A stretch of DNA of 64,000 bases. Origin: Neoceratodus forsteri (taxonomy: Eukaryota; Chordata; Ceratodontiformes; Ceratodontidae). The notes beneath the pieces were generated by a model. That model was not told where the DNA came from, searched no databases, and saw nothing but the letters and a program-made list of their open reading frames with translations. How positions within the stretch are numbered: position 1 is the first letter of the stretch; each line of letters starts with the position of its first letter. The stretch is taken from NCBI GenBank assembly GCA_016271365.2, contig CM057454.1, forward strand, positions 458,705,501-458,769,500, read 5' to 3'. Shown one piece after another: positions 43,911 to 54,125 of this stretch. Position numbers and translations under genes: made by a program.

Positions 43911-46132
43911 GAAATGTTAGGTGAAGCAAACAGTGCCCCCAAATACAAAATGATACAGATGGGAGAGAGGACCCTAAGGTTGCAAAATCACCAAAGATAA
44001 CTAAAACCAAAATAGGTAAAAATGCAGAGAAAAGGCAGAATGGGAGTAAGGACAAGAAGAGTATGGAGGAAAGACATGAGGATAGGAGGGGAGTTTTTCG
44101 GAGAGGACAGTAAAAATTGGAAGGCCATTTGCACAAATGCCCGCAGTCTGGGAAACAAAATCCAGGACCTACAGTAGTGGCCCTGATGGCTGAGGCTGAC
44201 CTGGACATTGTCACTGTTACTGAGACATGGTTCACAGGGAACCATGACTGGGATATGAGAATATCAGGTTACACTCTATTCAGGAGGGACAGGGTGGGTA
44301 AAGAGAGGAGTGGCTATCTCCATCAGGGAAGGAATTAAGCCAACTGAGGTACAGGGAATGCAGAGAGAGGCTAAGGCACTGTGGATCTCTCTGGAGATGG
44401 GAATGGCACTGCCATTCACACTGGTGTGATCTACAGACCTCCCACACAAGGGAAGAGCTGGACAGGGTACTTGTAGAAGCCATCCACAGAATGAGAGCTG
44501 AAGGGGAGGTGCAGCTGGTAGGAGACTTCAACCTGCGAGATGTGGATTGGAACATCCAGGTTGCAGCCTCAGCCAGGAACAGAGACATCCTGGAAGTGCT
44601 GCAGGGGGCATGCCTTAGACAGCTAGTGATGGAGCCCACCCGAGAGAGAATGACTTTGGACCTGGTACTTACCAATGGGGACAGAATTACAGACGTAAAA
44701 GTGGGGAGTAATCTGGGAGCAAGTGATCACAGTACAGTGTGGTTCAATGTGAGAACAGCAGAAGAGTCAAACCACAAGAAAGCAAGGGTCCTGGATTTCA
44801 GGTGGGTCGACTTTGCAATGATGGGGGAATGTCTTAGGAAATCATTGGCAGAGGAGAAGAAAAGAGGGGGGATGGAGGAATAATGGAAGAATATTAAGGG
44901 AGCAATATCAGAAGCAACAAGCAATTGCATTAGGCAAGTAAGCAAATCAAAGAGACAGAAAAAAATACCATGGTTCTCAAAGGAAGTGGTCAAGAAGGTA
45001 AAGGCCAAAAAAGGTGGCATTCAGGAGGTAGAAGGATACACAGAGGGAAGGGGACAGGGGACTGTATCTGGAAAAGCAGAGGGCAGCAGGGAAAGCAGTG
45101 AGGAGCACAAAGGCACAAACAGAAGAAACAATAGCCCAGGCAATACCAAAAGGGGATGAGAACTTTTTCAGCTGTGTTAGTGACAAAAAAACCCAAAAAC
45201 TAAACGTGTGATTGTGAGACTAAAAAGGGAAGGAGGGAAGTGTGCCAAGGGGGACCAAGAAAAGCAAAAATCCTGAACAAGCATTTTTATCCAGTATTCG
45301 CAGAAAAAGGCAAGGGGATGGACCAAAGTTCAGTGACAGAAGCACTACTGGAAGGAAATGGACAGCAGTCCATTTAAGGAGAGAGTCTTTAAGGAATTTG
45401 CTAATCTGAAAGTGGACAAGGCAGTAGGGCTGGACAGGATACATCCCAGAGTAGTAAGAGAACTCAGGAGGTACTGGCAGCACAACTGACAGCCCTGTTC
45501 AACAGTTTGCTGGAAACAGGTGTGGTACCAAAGGATTGGAGGAGGGTGAATGTAGTCCCTCTCCACAAAAGTGGGAGCAGGGAGGAGACTGGCAATTACA
45601 GGCCAGTCAGTCTGACCTTGGTGGTGGGGAAACTAATGGAATCACTAGTAAAAGAAAGGTTTGTGATATATCTCAAATCCAACAGGGCACAGGATATGAG
45701 ACAGCATGGATTCACAGTGGGAAGATCTTGTCAAACAAATCTGATAGATTTCTTTGACTGGGTGACTAGGAAAGTGGATCAAGGAGGGGCAGTGGATGTG
45801 GCCTACCTGGATTTCAGCAAGGTCTTTGACACCGTCCCACATAGGATGCTAGTAATCAAGCTGGGCATCATGGGAGTGGGTCCCAAGGTGATAAATTGTG
45901 TCAAGAATTGGATGAGTGATAGGACACAGAGGGTGATGGTGAATGGAGTTCAAGCCAAAGAGAGGGGGTGACCAGTGGGGTCCCGCAGGGATCAGTGCTT
46001 GGACCAGTCCTCTTTAATGTCTTCATAAGCAACATTGCAGAGGGGCTGGAAGGGAGGGTGTATCTCTTTGCAGGCAAAATGAAGATCTGCAAAAGGGTTG
46101 ACACTCCAGTAGGGGTAGAGAAAATGAGATGG

Positions 46133-46140
46133 GATCTAAG
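46133..46140. repeat. Target duplication of the hAT MITE, left
   Basis: GATCTAAG, repeated at 46459-46466. Confidence 0.9.
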
Positions 46141-46458
46141 CAAGGGTGTAGACAGGCATACTCACTATACACATTTACGTACAGTTTTGCTAACTCCTGT
46201 CACACATCATATGTCTTTCTGTTAACATTTTCATTCTAATCTGTAGTATTTGGGTTAGTGTAGGCCATTGAGGAGTGACTTGTTTAAACTTCTGATGTTT
46301 AGGAGACAGATACACGATAACGTCTTTAGAGATTAGAGGAATCATCTGACAACAATCTGACTTGTTTGGAAGGGGGTACTATTTGTGTACATTTTTTAAT
46401 GGGGGGGTGTAACTGTTGGAGACTGTGTACAAAGCGGAAATTTCTGGCTACACTCCTG
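46141..46458. mobile_element. hAT-type MITE (318 bp)
   Basis: Starts CAAGGGTGTAGACAG and ends, reverse-complemented, CAGGAGTGTAGCCAG. Flanked by the exact 8-bp duplication GATCTAAG. The reverse-transcriptase frame of the host CR1 is restored if element and one octamer are removed (D-L-S-K-L-D-E-W). No coding capacity, so it depended on a hAT transposase elsewhere. Its ends differ from those of the 6.9-kb element at 1644, so it is another family. Confidence 0.92.
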
Positions 46459-46466
46459 GATCTAAG
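46459..46466. repeat. Target duplication of the hAT MITE, right
   Basis: GATCTAAG, identical to 46133-46140. Confidence 0.9.
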
Positions 46467-47204
46467 CAAGCTTGACGAGTGGTCAAGGGTGTGGCAGCTA
46501 AGATTCAGTGCAAAGAAATGCAAGATCATGCACTTGGGGCACAGAAAGGCGGGGAGGAGTACATGATGGGGGGTGTTGACAGTCACCAAACAGGAAAGGG
46601 ACCTTGGAGTAATCAGTATCTGATGATCTAAAGGTTACCAAACAATGTGAGAAGGCTGTGGGAAGAGCCAGTGGAATACTGGGGTGCATAGGGAGAGGTA
46701 TCTTCAGCAAAAGGAAGGAGGTAGTGATGCCACTGTATAGAACATTGTTGACACCTCATCTAGAGTACTGTGTCTAGGTCTGGAGGCCGCATCTCCGGAA
46801 GAACATGGACAGAGTAGAAGCTGTTCAGTGAAAGGCGACAAAAATGGTGCAGGGGCTGCAGCAAAAGTCATATGAGGGAAACATGGAGGATCTCAATATG
46901 TATTCCATGGAGGAGAAGAGAGAGAGGGGACATGATAGACTTTCAAATACCTCAATAGTGTAAATAAAGTACAAGAGGGTAGCATCTTACAAAAATGTTC
47001 AAGAACAAGGGGCCATGATATGAAGATGAGGGGGGGGGGTTGTAGACTTAGGGATAACGTGAGAAAGTGTTTTTTTCATGGAAAGGGTGGTGGATCCATG
47101 GAACGGCCTCCTGGCAGAGGTTGTATGGGCAAAAATGGTAGAGGAATTCAAAAACTCATAGGACAGACATAAAGAAACTCTAGCGATATGTTTCTATACC
47201 TAAA

Positions 47205-47530
47205 ACAGAAAAGGAATAACTTTAAAGTCAGGAAATCAAGTTGGTTCAGTAGGGAGGTGAGACAGGCAGTGAGGGATAAGACAGCCACCCATACGAAGTA
47301 CAAAATGTCTCTGATGGGTGAAGAGGAAGGTATCTACTTGTAGAAAGCCAGGAGGATGTAGGGTAGTCAGGCAGGCCAGAACTAGGAAGAAGCTGCAAAC
47401 TGCAGAGCGGATTAAGGAAGGAGAAAGCTTTCTTCAGGTATATCAGCAAAAGAGGGACACAAAGGTAGGCATAGTGAAGCTAAGAAATGAGCAGGGTGGG
47501 TGGAAGGCAGGAAAGAGGTGTTGAACAAAT
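47205..47530 (+). pseudogene. CR1 copy 4, first half (ORF2 linker)
   Basis: Reads SSWFSREVRQAVRDKTAT at about 47246, RQARTRKKLQTAERIKEGES and VYQQKRDTKVGIVKLRNEQG: the linker between endonuclease and reverse transcriptase of CR1. It ends LNKC at 47530, and the same frame resumes with FCSFYSKEKDG at about 52790, after the 5.26-kb insertion of CR1 copy 3. The two halves are therefore one element. Confidence 0.75.
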
Positions 47531-47689
47531 GCTTAGAAACATAGAAACATTGAAGTTGATAGCAGATAAGGACCGCAAGGCCCATCCAGTCCGCATACTT
47601 TTTCTGCCTTATGAATGTGCCATAGGCCTTTACTCTGTCAATGGCCTATTTATTTATACTCATCTGTGTTGCTCCCTTATGCCGATCCC

Positions 47690-50440
47690 ATGCCTGTTTG
47701 AAGCCCTGCACTGTATTAATATCCACTACTTCCTGAGGTAGGCCGTTCCATGCATCCACCACCCTTTCTGTGAAAAAGAACCTCCTCACATTATCCCTTA
47801 ATCAGCCTCCCTCTAATCTCATGCTGTGTCCTCTTGTCCTGCTATTTTTCTTATATCGAAACATGTTAGACTCTTTCACCTTGTTAATGCCCTTAAGATG
47901 TTTGAATGTTTCGATCATATCACCTCTCTCCCTCCTTTGCTCTAGGGTATACATACTGAGCTCCGTTAATCTGTCCTCATATGTTTTCTGATGCAGTCCC
48001 TGCACCATTTTGGTTGCCCTTCTCTGGATTGCCTCCATTTTGATAATGTCCTTGTGCAGGTGCGGCCTCCAGTACTGCACACAATACTCCAGATGGGGCC
48101 TAAACAGTGTCTTGTAAAGAGGGATTATTACCTCCCTCTTACGACTTGTGATACCCTTACTAATACACCCCAACATCCCTCTAGCCACCTACTGCGTTAG
48201 TGGTCTGCTTGGTCAATTTCGGGTAATCTGTGATGATGATGCCCAAGTCTCTTTCTTCCCTTGTGATTGCCAGCAACTCCCCTCCCAGTCCCAACCTATA
48301 GGTAGCTTTAAGGGTTTCTCTTCCCTATGTGCATGATCTTGCACTTCTTTGCGTTAAACCCCAGTTGCCTCTCTTCTGACCATTTTGCCAGTTTTTCCAG
48401 ATCTCTTCTTATTCTGCCCACCCATCTGGATCATCTACTCTGTTGCAGATCTTGGTGTCATCTGCAAACAGGCAAACGTTACCCTCTAGTCCATCTGCAG
48501 TGTCGCTGATGAAGATATTGAAGAGGACTGGCCCCAGGACTGATCCCTGAGGTATCCCACTTGTGACTTGCATCTCTTCTGACTGTATACTGTTTACCAC
48601 CACTTCATCTTTTCTGCCCTCCAACCAGTTTGCCACCCATTGACCAACCTCTGACCCACCCTGAGCCTACTCAGCTTATTAATCAATCTTCTATGTGGAA
48701 CAGTATAGAAAGCTTTGCTGAAGTCAAGGTAGGTGACATTAACTGCACCCCCTTGATCCACCACTCAGGTTACCCAGTCAAAGAAATCTATGAGATTAGT
48801 TTGACAGGACCTTCCTGTTGTAAACCCATGCTGTCTTGGATCCTGTGCTCCTATGGATTCCAGGTGTTGTACTATCCTTATCTTAAGGAATGCCTCCATA
48901 ATCTTGCCCACTACTGAGGTAAGACTGACTGGTCTGTAGTTCTCTGCCTCCTCCCTGCTGTCACTCTTGTGGATCAGGATCACATGAACTCTTTTCCAGT
49001 CTTCTGGGACCTGTCCTGTGCTCAGAGACTCACAAAATAGCTCTGCTAATGGCTCTGCTAGTTTCACCCTTAGCTCCTTTAGTACCCTGGGATGTATGCC
49101 ATCAAGTCGCATTGCCTTGTCCACCCTGAGCTTAGTGAGCTCTTGTAGGACCCTTTCTCTTGTGAAAGGACTTGTGCACACATCCCTCCTCCCCTGTGCC
49201 CATGGTGCTGAGCTGTGGGCCCTGCCCTACCTTCTCCTCAGTAAATAATGAGCAGAAGTATCTAGTTAGGATAGATTATTTTCCTTGGTCCTACTCCACA
49301 CACTCCTCCTTATCCCCGTTGATCTTAGCAATACCCTCTCTGGACTTTTTCCTTTCACTAATGTATCTATAGAAAGTCTTGCCCCCTTCTTTTACTATTC
49401 ATGCTAGTGTTTCCTCTGTTTGGGCCATTGCCTGCCTTACTGCCTCCCTGCTTCCCTTAGGGAAGTTTGGTATGCCTCCCTATCTTCGTCCTGCTGCGTT
49501 CCTTTATATTTCCTGAAGGCCAACCTTTTGGATCTGAACTTTTCTACTACTGTTTTTTGAGAACCCATGTGGTTTCCTCCTTCTTTTGCTATTACTTTTC
49601 TCCCTAACACAATGGGATGTTGCTTCAAGTATTGCATCCTTAATGCTTGCCCACTTTATCTGTACTCCCCCACCTGTATTTTGTCTTGCCACGGCTAGCT
49701 TAACTCTGTTGGCCATTTTATCAAAGTCAGCTCCTTTGAAGTCCCATATTTTTGCCTTGGAATGGGATGATTTAGTTCTAGTGGCCAAATTGAACCATAC
49801 CATGTGATGGTCACTGGCCAACAGATGACCTTCTGCCAGGAGATCTATGATCCTTTCCCCATTAGTCAGTACTAGATCCAGGATAGCCCTGTCTCTTGTG
49901 GGTTGCTGTACCAATTGTTTGAGGCCCTCGCCTGCAGGTAATCCACTATGTGTCTAGTTCTGGCGGATGTTCACTGGTATTGACCAATCTGCATCTGGCA
50001 TGTTGAAGTCTCTCATTATCAGAACCTCCCTTTAGCTATCATGTTTTGTATATCTTCTAACAGTAAAGTGTCTATGTCCTCCCCTGGTCTGGAGGCCTGT
50101 ACACAACCCCATTTCATATGGTTTCCCATTTCCTGTTTCAGGGTGACCCACAGTTCTTCTGGCTCCTAATATGTACTCTGAGTTTCTGTAGCTTTGATAT
50201 TTTCATTGATATAAAGGGCATCCCCCTCCCTTTTTGAACCTCAGTTTCTTCTGAACAGTACATAGTCGGGTACTGAAGTGTCCCAAGTGTAGTTACTGGT
50301 GAACCATGTCTTGCTAATGGTTACTATTTCCAGTTTAGCCTCTGTCATTGTTGCCTCCAGGTCTGAGATCTTGTTTCCCAGATTGCGGGCATTTCTGTAC
50401 ATGATTTTCCATTGGCCAGATTTCAGTGCGCTAGTTGTTG
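47690..50440 (-). pseudogene. CR1 ORF2 (copy 3): endonuclease and reverse transcriptase
   Basis: Minus strand, best-kept CR1 ORF2 here. The endonuclease runs from 50440 (NARNLGNKISDLEATM, then AKLEIVTISKTWFTSNYTWD) to 49504-49914 (LDLVLTNGERIID and LASDHHMVWFN, the SDH box). The reverse transcriptase gives [76 protein letters not shown] and an intact catalytic LFADDTKICNRVD at about 48435-48473. The C-terminal domain at 47802-48188 is open for 128 codons (REVIIPLYKTLFRPHLEYCV, MYTLEQRRERGDMIETFKHL). Frameshifts and stops remain between the blocks. Confidence 0.92.
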
Positions 50441-50459
50441 GGTGAAGTCCGGCATTTCC

Positions 50460-51525
50460 CCTGTACATCGTATGGGGAGCCAGACCTTTTTCCTTACCTG
50501 GTGATGCAAATGAACTGCAAACATGAAGAAGTCCTGTTTGATCACTAGCTGAGGGGGGAGGGGTGTTCTTCCTGTTCGATGTATCGGGTGCTGCACCCCT
50601 CTCCCCATTTGCTAATTTAAATATTCTGCAAAGACATCAAACTTCTGCCCCAATGCACTGACTCCCTCCTTAATCAGATGCAGTCCATCAAACTTAAAGA
50701 ACTTTCGCTCCCAAAATTGTTGCCAGTTACGTACAAATTTATGTCCTTTTTCCGGCATCATCCCTTGAGCCACATGTTTAGCACCTCTATCTCCCCTTCT
50801 CTGGCCTTCGGTCCTTCTGTCCCCCTCTCCCAGATCAGCAGGATCTCAGAGAAGGAGATGCCAGATGAAATAGATGACAGTTTATCTCCCAGCCTGGTCA
50901 GGTGTTCCTTGGTCTCCACAACTGACCTGCTGACGATATTGTTAGTCCCTATGTGTACCAGGACATCAATGTTTTCTCCTGATTCCTGCACAGTTTTAGC
51001 TATGTGGTCAATGTCTCTCCATGCTGATGTATATGGGAGACCTCTGACCATTACCCCTGGCCAGAGGTAGGTATCAATTCCTGAATCATGGAGTTTACTA
51101 TGATCAGAAGTGTTCTGGATTTACTTTTTGCTTTTTCTGTTTTGGTCCCTGTTTTGGGTGAGTTTTATAGGGCTAGCTCCTGTGCTGCAGTGTCCTCTGC
51201 CCCTTTGTTTGATTTTGGAGATAGAGGCAGATACCTGTTTGTGGTTTTTACATGGTTTATGGAGGTGATACACTGGTGAATACTGAGTGATGGGGCACCT
51301 GATTTGACCCTCCTAACCACCTGCCAACCTCCTGGATCAACTACCCTCTGTGGTTGAGGTGCTTTAGTTGGATGTTGGAGAAATGGCAGGCAATTCTTGT
51401 AATATATTCTCCTGAATATGTGATTTGTGGTGCACAATCTCTGGCCATGCTGTCCAGAGCTGAGCCCTTAGGTCTCCAATGGTCCAGCATGTAGGACAGC
51501 ATCCTAAATCCTGTATATCTGCCAT
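50460..51525 (-). pseudogene. CR1 ORF1 (copy 3): cysteine knuckle plus SGNH esterase-like domain
   Basis: The start is taken at 51525 (MADIQDLGCCPTCWTIGDLR), placing the cysteine knuckle right at the N-terminus as in the family. The frame is broken soon after. A Pro-rich and basic middle part (KTTNRYLPLSPKSNKGAED) follows at 51165-51437. The esterase-like domain is at about 50758-51110: IIVNSMIQEL in place of the G-D-S block, and IDVLVHIGTNNIV, in which G-T-N-D has become G-T-N-N. Confidence 0.75.
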
Positions 51526-52789
51526 TTTGAAAGGTGTCCCTCAGTACCCACAGTTAATAATATCCATTCCAGTTGAGTTGCCGAGTTTATAACCTGGTTT
51601 GTTTTTGTATAACTTTTTATAACAAATGAAATTAATTGTGCCCCTATAAGTGAGGTCACTGTGTGACTACCCCTCTGATCATCCCTTCCTGCTTTGCTAC
51701 AGGAAATGTCACGACTGTGCTACTCTATAAAAGGAGTGTAGCATGGGGTGGTTGGGGATGGGGGAGGTGGTTGAGCCCTTCTCCTGCCAAAAAAGAAGAC
51801 CCACGAATGAAAGAAACAAGGAGGTAAGAGCAGAAACAGTCAACCAACAACAAATGCAGTTGCTATCCCTCAGTCTGTATCTCGTATTTGCTTCTGTAAT
51901 TAGCCCTGAAAGCTTAGCCTAATGGTAGATAAAACTGTAAAACCTGTAAGCGCCACCTGTAACAATTTAACAGAAGATATACCCTGCAAAAACACTTTGC
52001 TACAGAGAAACATAAAGCAGTAAAAAAGTAACAACACCTGTAAGCACAACCTGCAGAACACTTTAACAGAAGATATACCTTGCAAAAAACAAGTTGAATC
52101 AGAGAAGATTACAACAGTAATCTGTAAGCACAAAGCAATAAGAAACCTGTAGGCGGACCCTGTAATAATGCAGCAGAAAGTATACCCTGCAACAGCAATT
52201 TGAATCAGAGAACAATAAAGTAGTAAAATGAAAGCAAAAAACAGTAACAAAACCTATGAGCACAAAAGAAAATAGTGACACACAGTAAATCTGCCTAGCC
52301 AAAAGAAGCCTTAATCTTTTTGCTTGCTCTGCATAATGTTTTTCCTTGCTCTGTCCTTACAAGCAAACCTAGAAGAAAAGAGCTCAGGTGAAGCTAGGTG
52401 CCTTTCCCAGCAAACCTAGTCTTCTACCTCAAAAACACCAACTAACCTGGCCTTTTAACTCTTCCCTCTGTTGGAAGTTACTAAGACTTTGTCAGCTCCA
52501 CCCCCCAGTTACACTTCTGACCCCCAGGAAGAACTGTGGGAGGAAAGCAGTTAGCTCCTTCAGTGTGAGAAGGAGACTGCAACACCTTTGAGACCAAAAC
52601 AAAAACATGCAAGCAAAAAATAAAACAGTAATTTTACTTAGCCTAATGATAGATAAAGAAAAGTCACAAAACCTGTAAGCACCACCTGAAACAATTTCAC
52701 TGAAGATATACCCTGAAAAAAACAATTTGCTACAGAGAAAAAATAAAGAGCTCAGGTGAAGCGATGTGCCTTTGCCAACAAATCTAGTC
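51526..52789 (-). repeat. CR1 copy 3 5' UTR with tandem monomers
   Basis: GAGCTCAGGTGAAGC starts at 52380 and 52748 (offset 368). CCTAATGRTAGATAAA with ACAGAAGATATACCCTGC-type blocks recur at about 51918, 52036, 52146 and 52645. Nearer ORF1, 51640-51760 matches, in inverted sense, the unrepeated 5'-UTR block of copies 1 and 2. Monomer arrays at the 5' end of LINEs usually carry the promoter; here that is inferred. Confidence 0.75.
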
Positions 52790-54125
52790 TTCTGCTCTTT
52801 CTATTCTAAAGAAAAAGATGGATCAGAGCTGCAATGGGAGATAGGGAGCAAGGGGAAGAGGGGAAATATAGCTGAGGACAAGGTAATGGAAGATAGGGTT
52901 AAGGTAAAGCTCATGTCCCAAAAAGTAAACAAGCTTCCAAGTCCAGATGGCATGCACCCAAGAATGTTAAAGGAGCTGGCAGCGGAGCTGGTGGGTCCAC
53001 TGGTGGATCATTCAACAGTTGTTTAGATATGGGTGTGGTACTGCAGGAGTGGAGAACCACACATGTGATACTGCTGCACAAGAGTGGTCTCTGGGGTGAC
53101 TCAGGGACCTACAAAGTAGTCAGTCTGACCTCCATTGTGGGTAAACTGATGGAGACAATCCTAAAGGAAAGACTGGTTAATTTCCTTGAAGTCAGTGAGC
53201 TACAGGACAAGACAACATGGATTCATGTCAGGGAGGTCCTGTCAAACAAACCTGATCAATTTCTTTGACTGGATCATGAAGACAGTGGACAAGGGTCAGG
53301 TGGTTGACATTCTAAATTTGGATTTCAGCAAGGCATTTGACTTGGTGCCCTACAAGAGATTGATCAGGAAGTTGGAGGACCTAGGGGCAGGGAGTTAATT
53401 ACCCAGGTGGGTGGTAAATTGGCTCAGTAGTACTACCCAGAGGATAGTTGAGGGGACTCTCAGGAACAAGGAAGGGTGCTCGGCCAAGTGCTGTTTAATG
53501 TGTTTATTGATGACAGTGACAGTGTTAAAAGGCAAAATCTGCTTCTTTGCAGATGATATCAAGTTCTGTGGGAGGGTGGACCACAGATGAAGGGTTGCAG
53601 GACCTAAAGGAGGACATGTCAAAGCTGGAGAGATGGTCAGGTATCTATCAGCTGGGGTTCAATGTGAAGAAGTGCAAGGTCATGCAATAGGAAGGATGGA
53701 AGAACCTGAATGGCAAATACAGTTTTGAGGTGGGTCAAGGTCACTGAATCAGAGGAGGAAAAAGGACTTGGGATAGCCATCATCAGTGATCTTAGACAGG
53801 CTCTGCATCTTACTTTGCATAGGTCACAGTTCTCTGATGTCAGTTTGGGGTATATGAGGAAGTAGGTTTGTTTCACATGTCTTTTGATAATGGGAGAAAT
53901 TCAGAAACATGTTAAGATGTGTGGCTCTCTGTATCAGCACCTACAATAAAGAATTTTGCACACTAGTTTACCTTGTGATCAGCTTTGATTTTGTGGTGGT
54001 GAGGGCAGGATCTCTCATGCCTTCACAGTGTAGAAAGGCAGCAGCCTAGGCAAACAGAATGCTAAGCTGTATTGCTAGAGGGATCATGAGCAGAAGGGAT
54101 GAGGTTATACCGCCATGCTGAAGGG
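52790..54125 (+). pseudogene. CR1 copy 4, second half (reverse transcriptase)
   Basis: Continues 47530. Blocks in order: FYSKEKDGSELQ, VNKLPSPDGMHPRMLKELAA (about 52927), VILLHKSGLWGDSGTYKVVS (about 53055), LNLDFSKAFDLVPYKRLIRK (about 53313) and ICFFADDIKFCGRVD (about 53540), with an intact FADD box. The C-terminal part resumes near 54030 with KGSSLGKQNAKLYC-like sequence and is truncated at about 54125. Shortened by deletions, and interrupted at about 53802-54023. Confidence 0.8.
53802..54023. other. Probable small insertion in CR1 copy 4
   Basis: About 220 bp between two CR1 blocks that are adjacent in the other copies (the ISDLRQ block and the KAAA/KGS block). No recognisable ends; CTCTGCATCTTACTTTGC at the left has no clear mirror. 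Limits approximate. Confidence 0.4.

Larger units (their letters stand above)
44100..47130 (+). pseudogene. CR1 ORF2 (copy 2): endonuclease and reverse transcriptase
   Basis: Endonuclease at 44110-44880: NARSLGNKIQDL-like start, MAEADLDIVTVTETWFTGNH, VGDFNLRDVDW (44521) and VGSNLGASDHSTVWFN, which keeps the terminal SDH. Reverse transcriptase from about 45350: VDKAVGLDRIHPRVV, VVPLHKSGSREETGNYRPVS, RQHGFTVGRSCQTNLIDFF, VAYLDFSKVFDTVPHRML and [19 protein letters not shown]. The catalytic box is destroyed, reading LFAGKMKICKRVD at about 46069. After the hAT MITE it resumes with LSKLDEWSRVWQLRFSAKKC. The rest is frameshifted. Confidence 0.9.
42420..47200 (+). mobile_element. CR1 LINE copy 2, near full length
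   Basis: Same architecture as copy 1: 5' UTR with CCACTTTTATAGGC at 42768, ORF1, ORF2 and a 3' end with a short GTTTCTATAC near 47188-47198. The 5' limit is uncertain; a GGCTTAGTGCC-type block at 42612 resembles the 5' monomers of copy 1. Carries a hAT MITE at 46141-46458. It abuts another CR1 fragment at about 47205. Confidence 0.8.
47531..52789 (-). mobile_element. CR1 LINE copy 3, full length, inserted in CR1 copy 4
   Basis: About 5.26 kb on the minus strand. 3' end at 47531 with the CR1 terminal word (AGAAACATAGAAAC on the plus strand) and a 3' UTR to about 47700. ORF2 is at 47690-50440 and ORF1 at about 50460-51525. The 5' UTR (51526-52789) has tandem repeats and shares CTTTTATAG and TTCCTGTAG...CAGGAAGGGATG blocks with copies 1 and 2. 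The host frame continues across the insertion. Any target duplication is at most 3 bp (CTT), normal for CR1. Full-length CR1 insertions are rare. Confidence 0.85.

Noticed and set aside
51715..51745. TATA-like CTCTATAAAAGG as a host promoter
   Set aside because: It lies in the 5' UTR of CR1 copy 3 on the opposite strand, and its complement is the CTTTTATAG word conserved in the CR1 5' UTRs.
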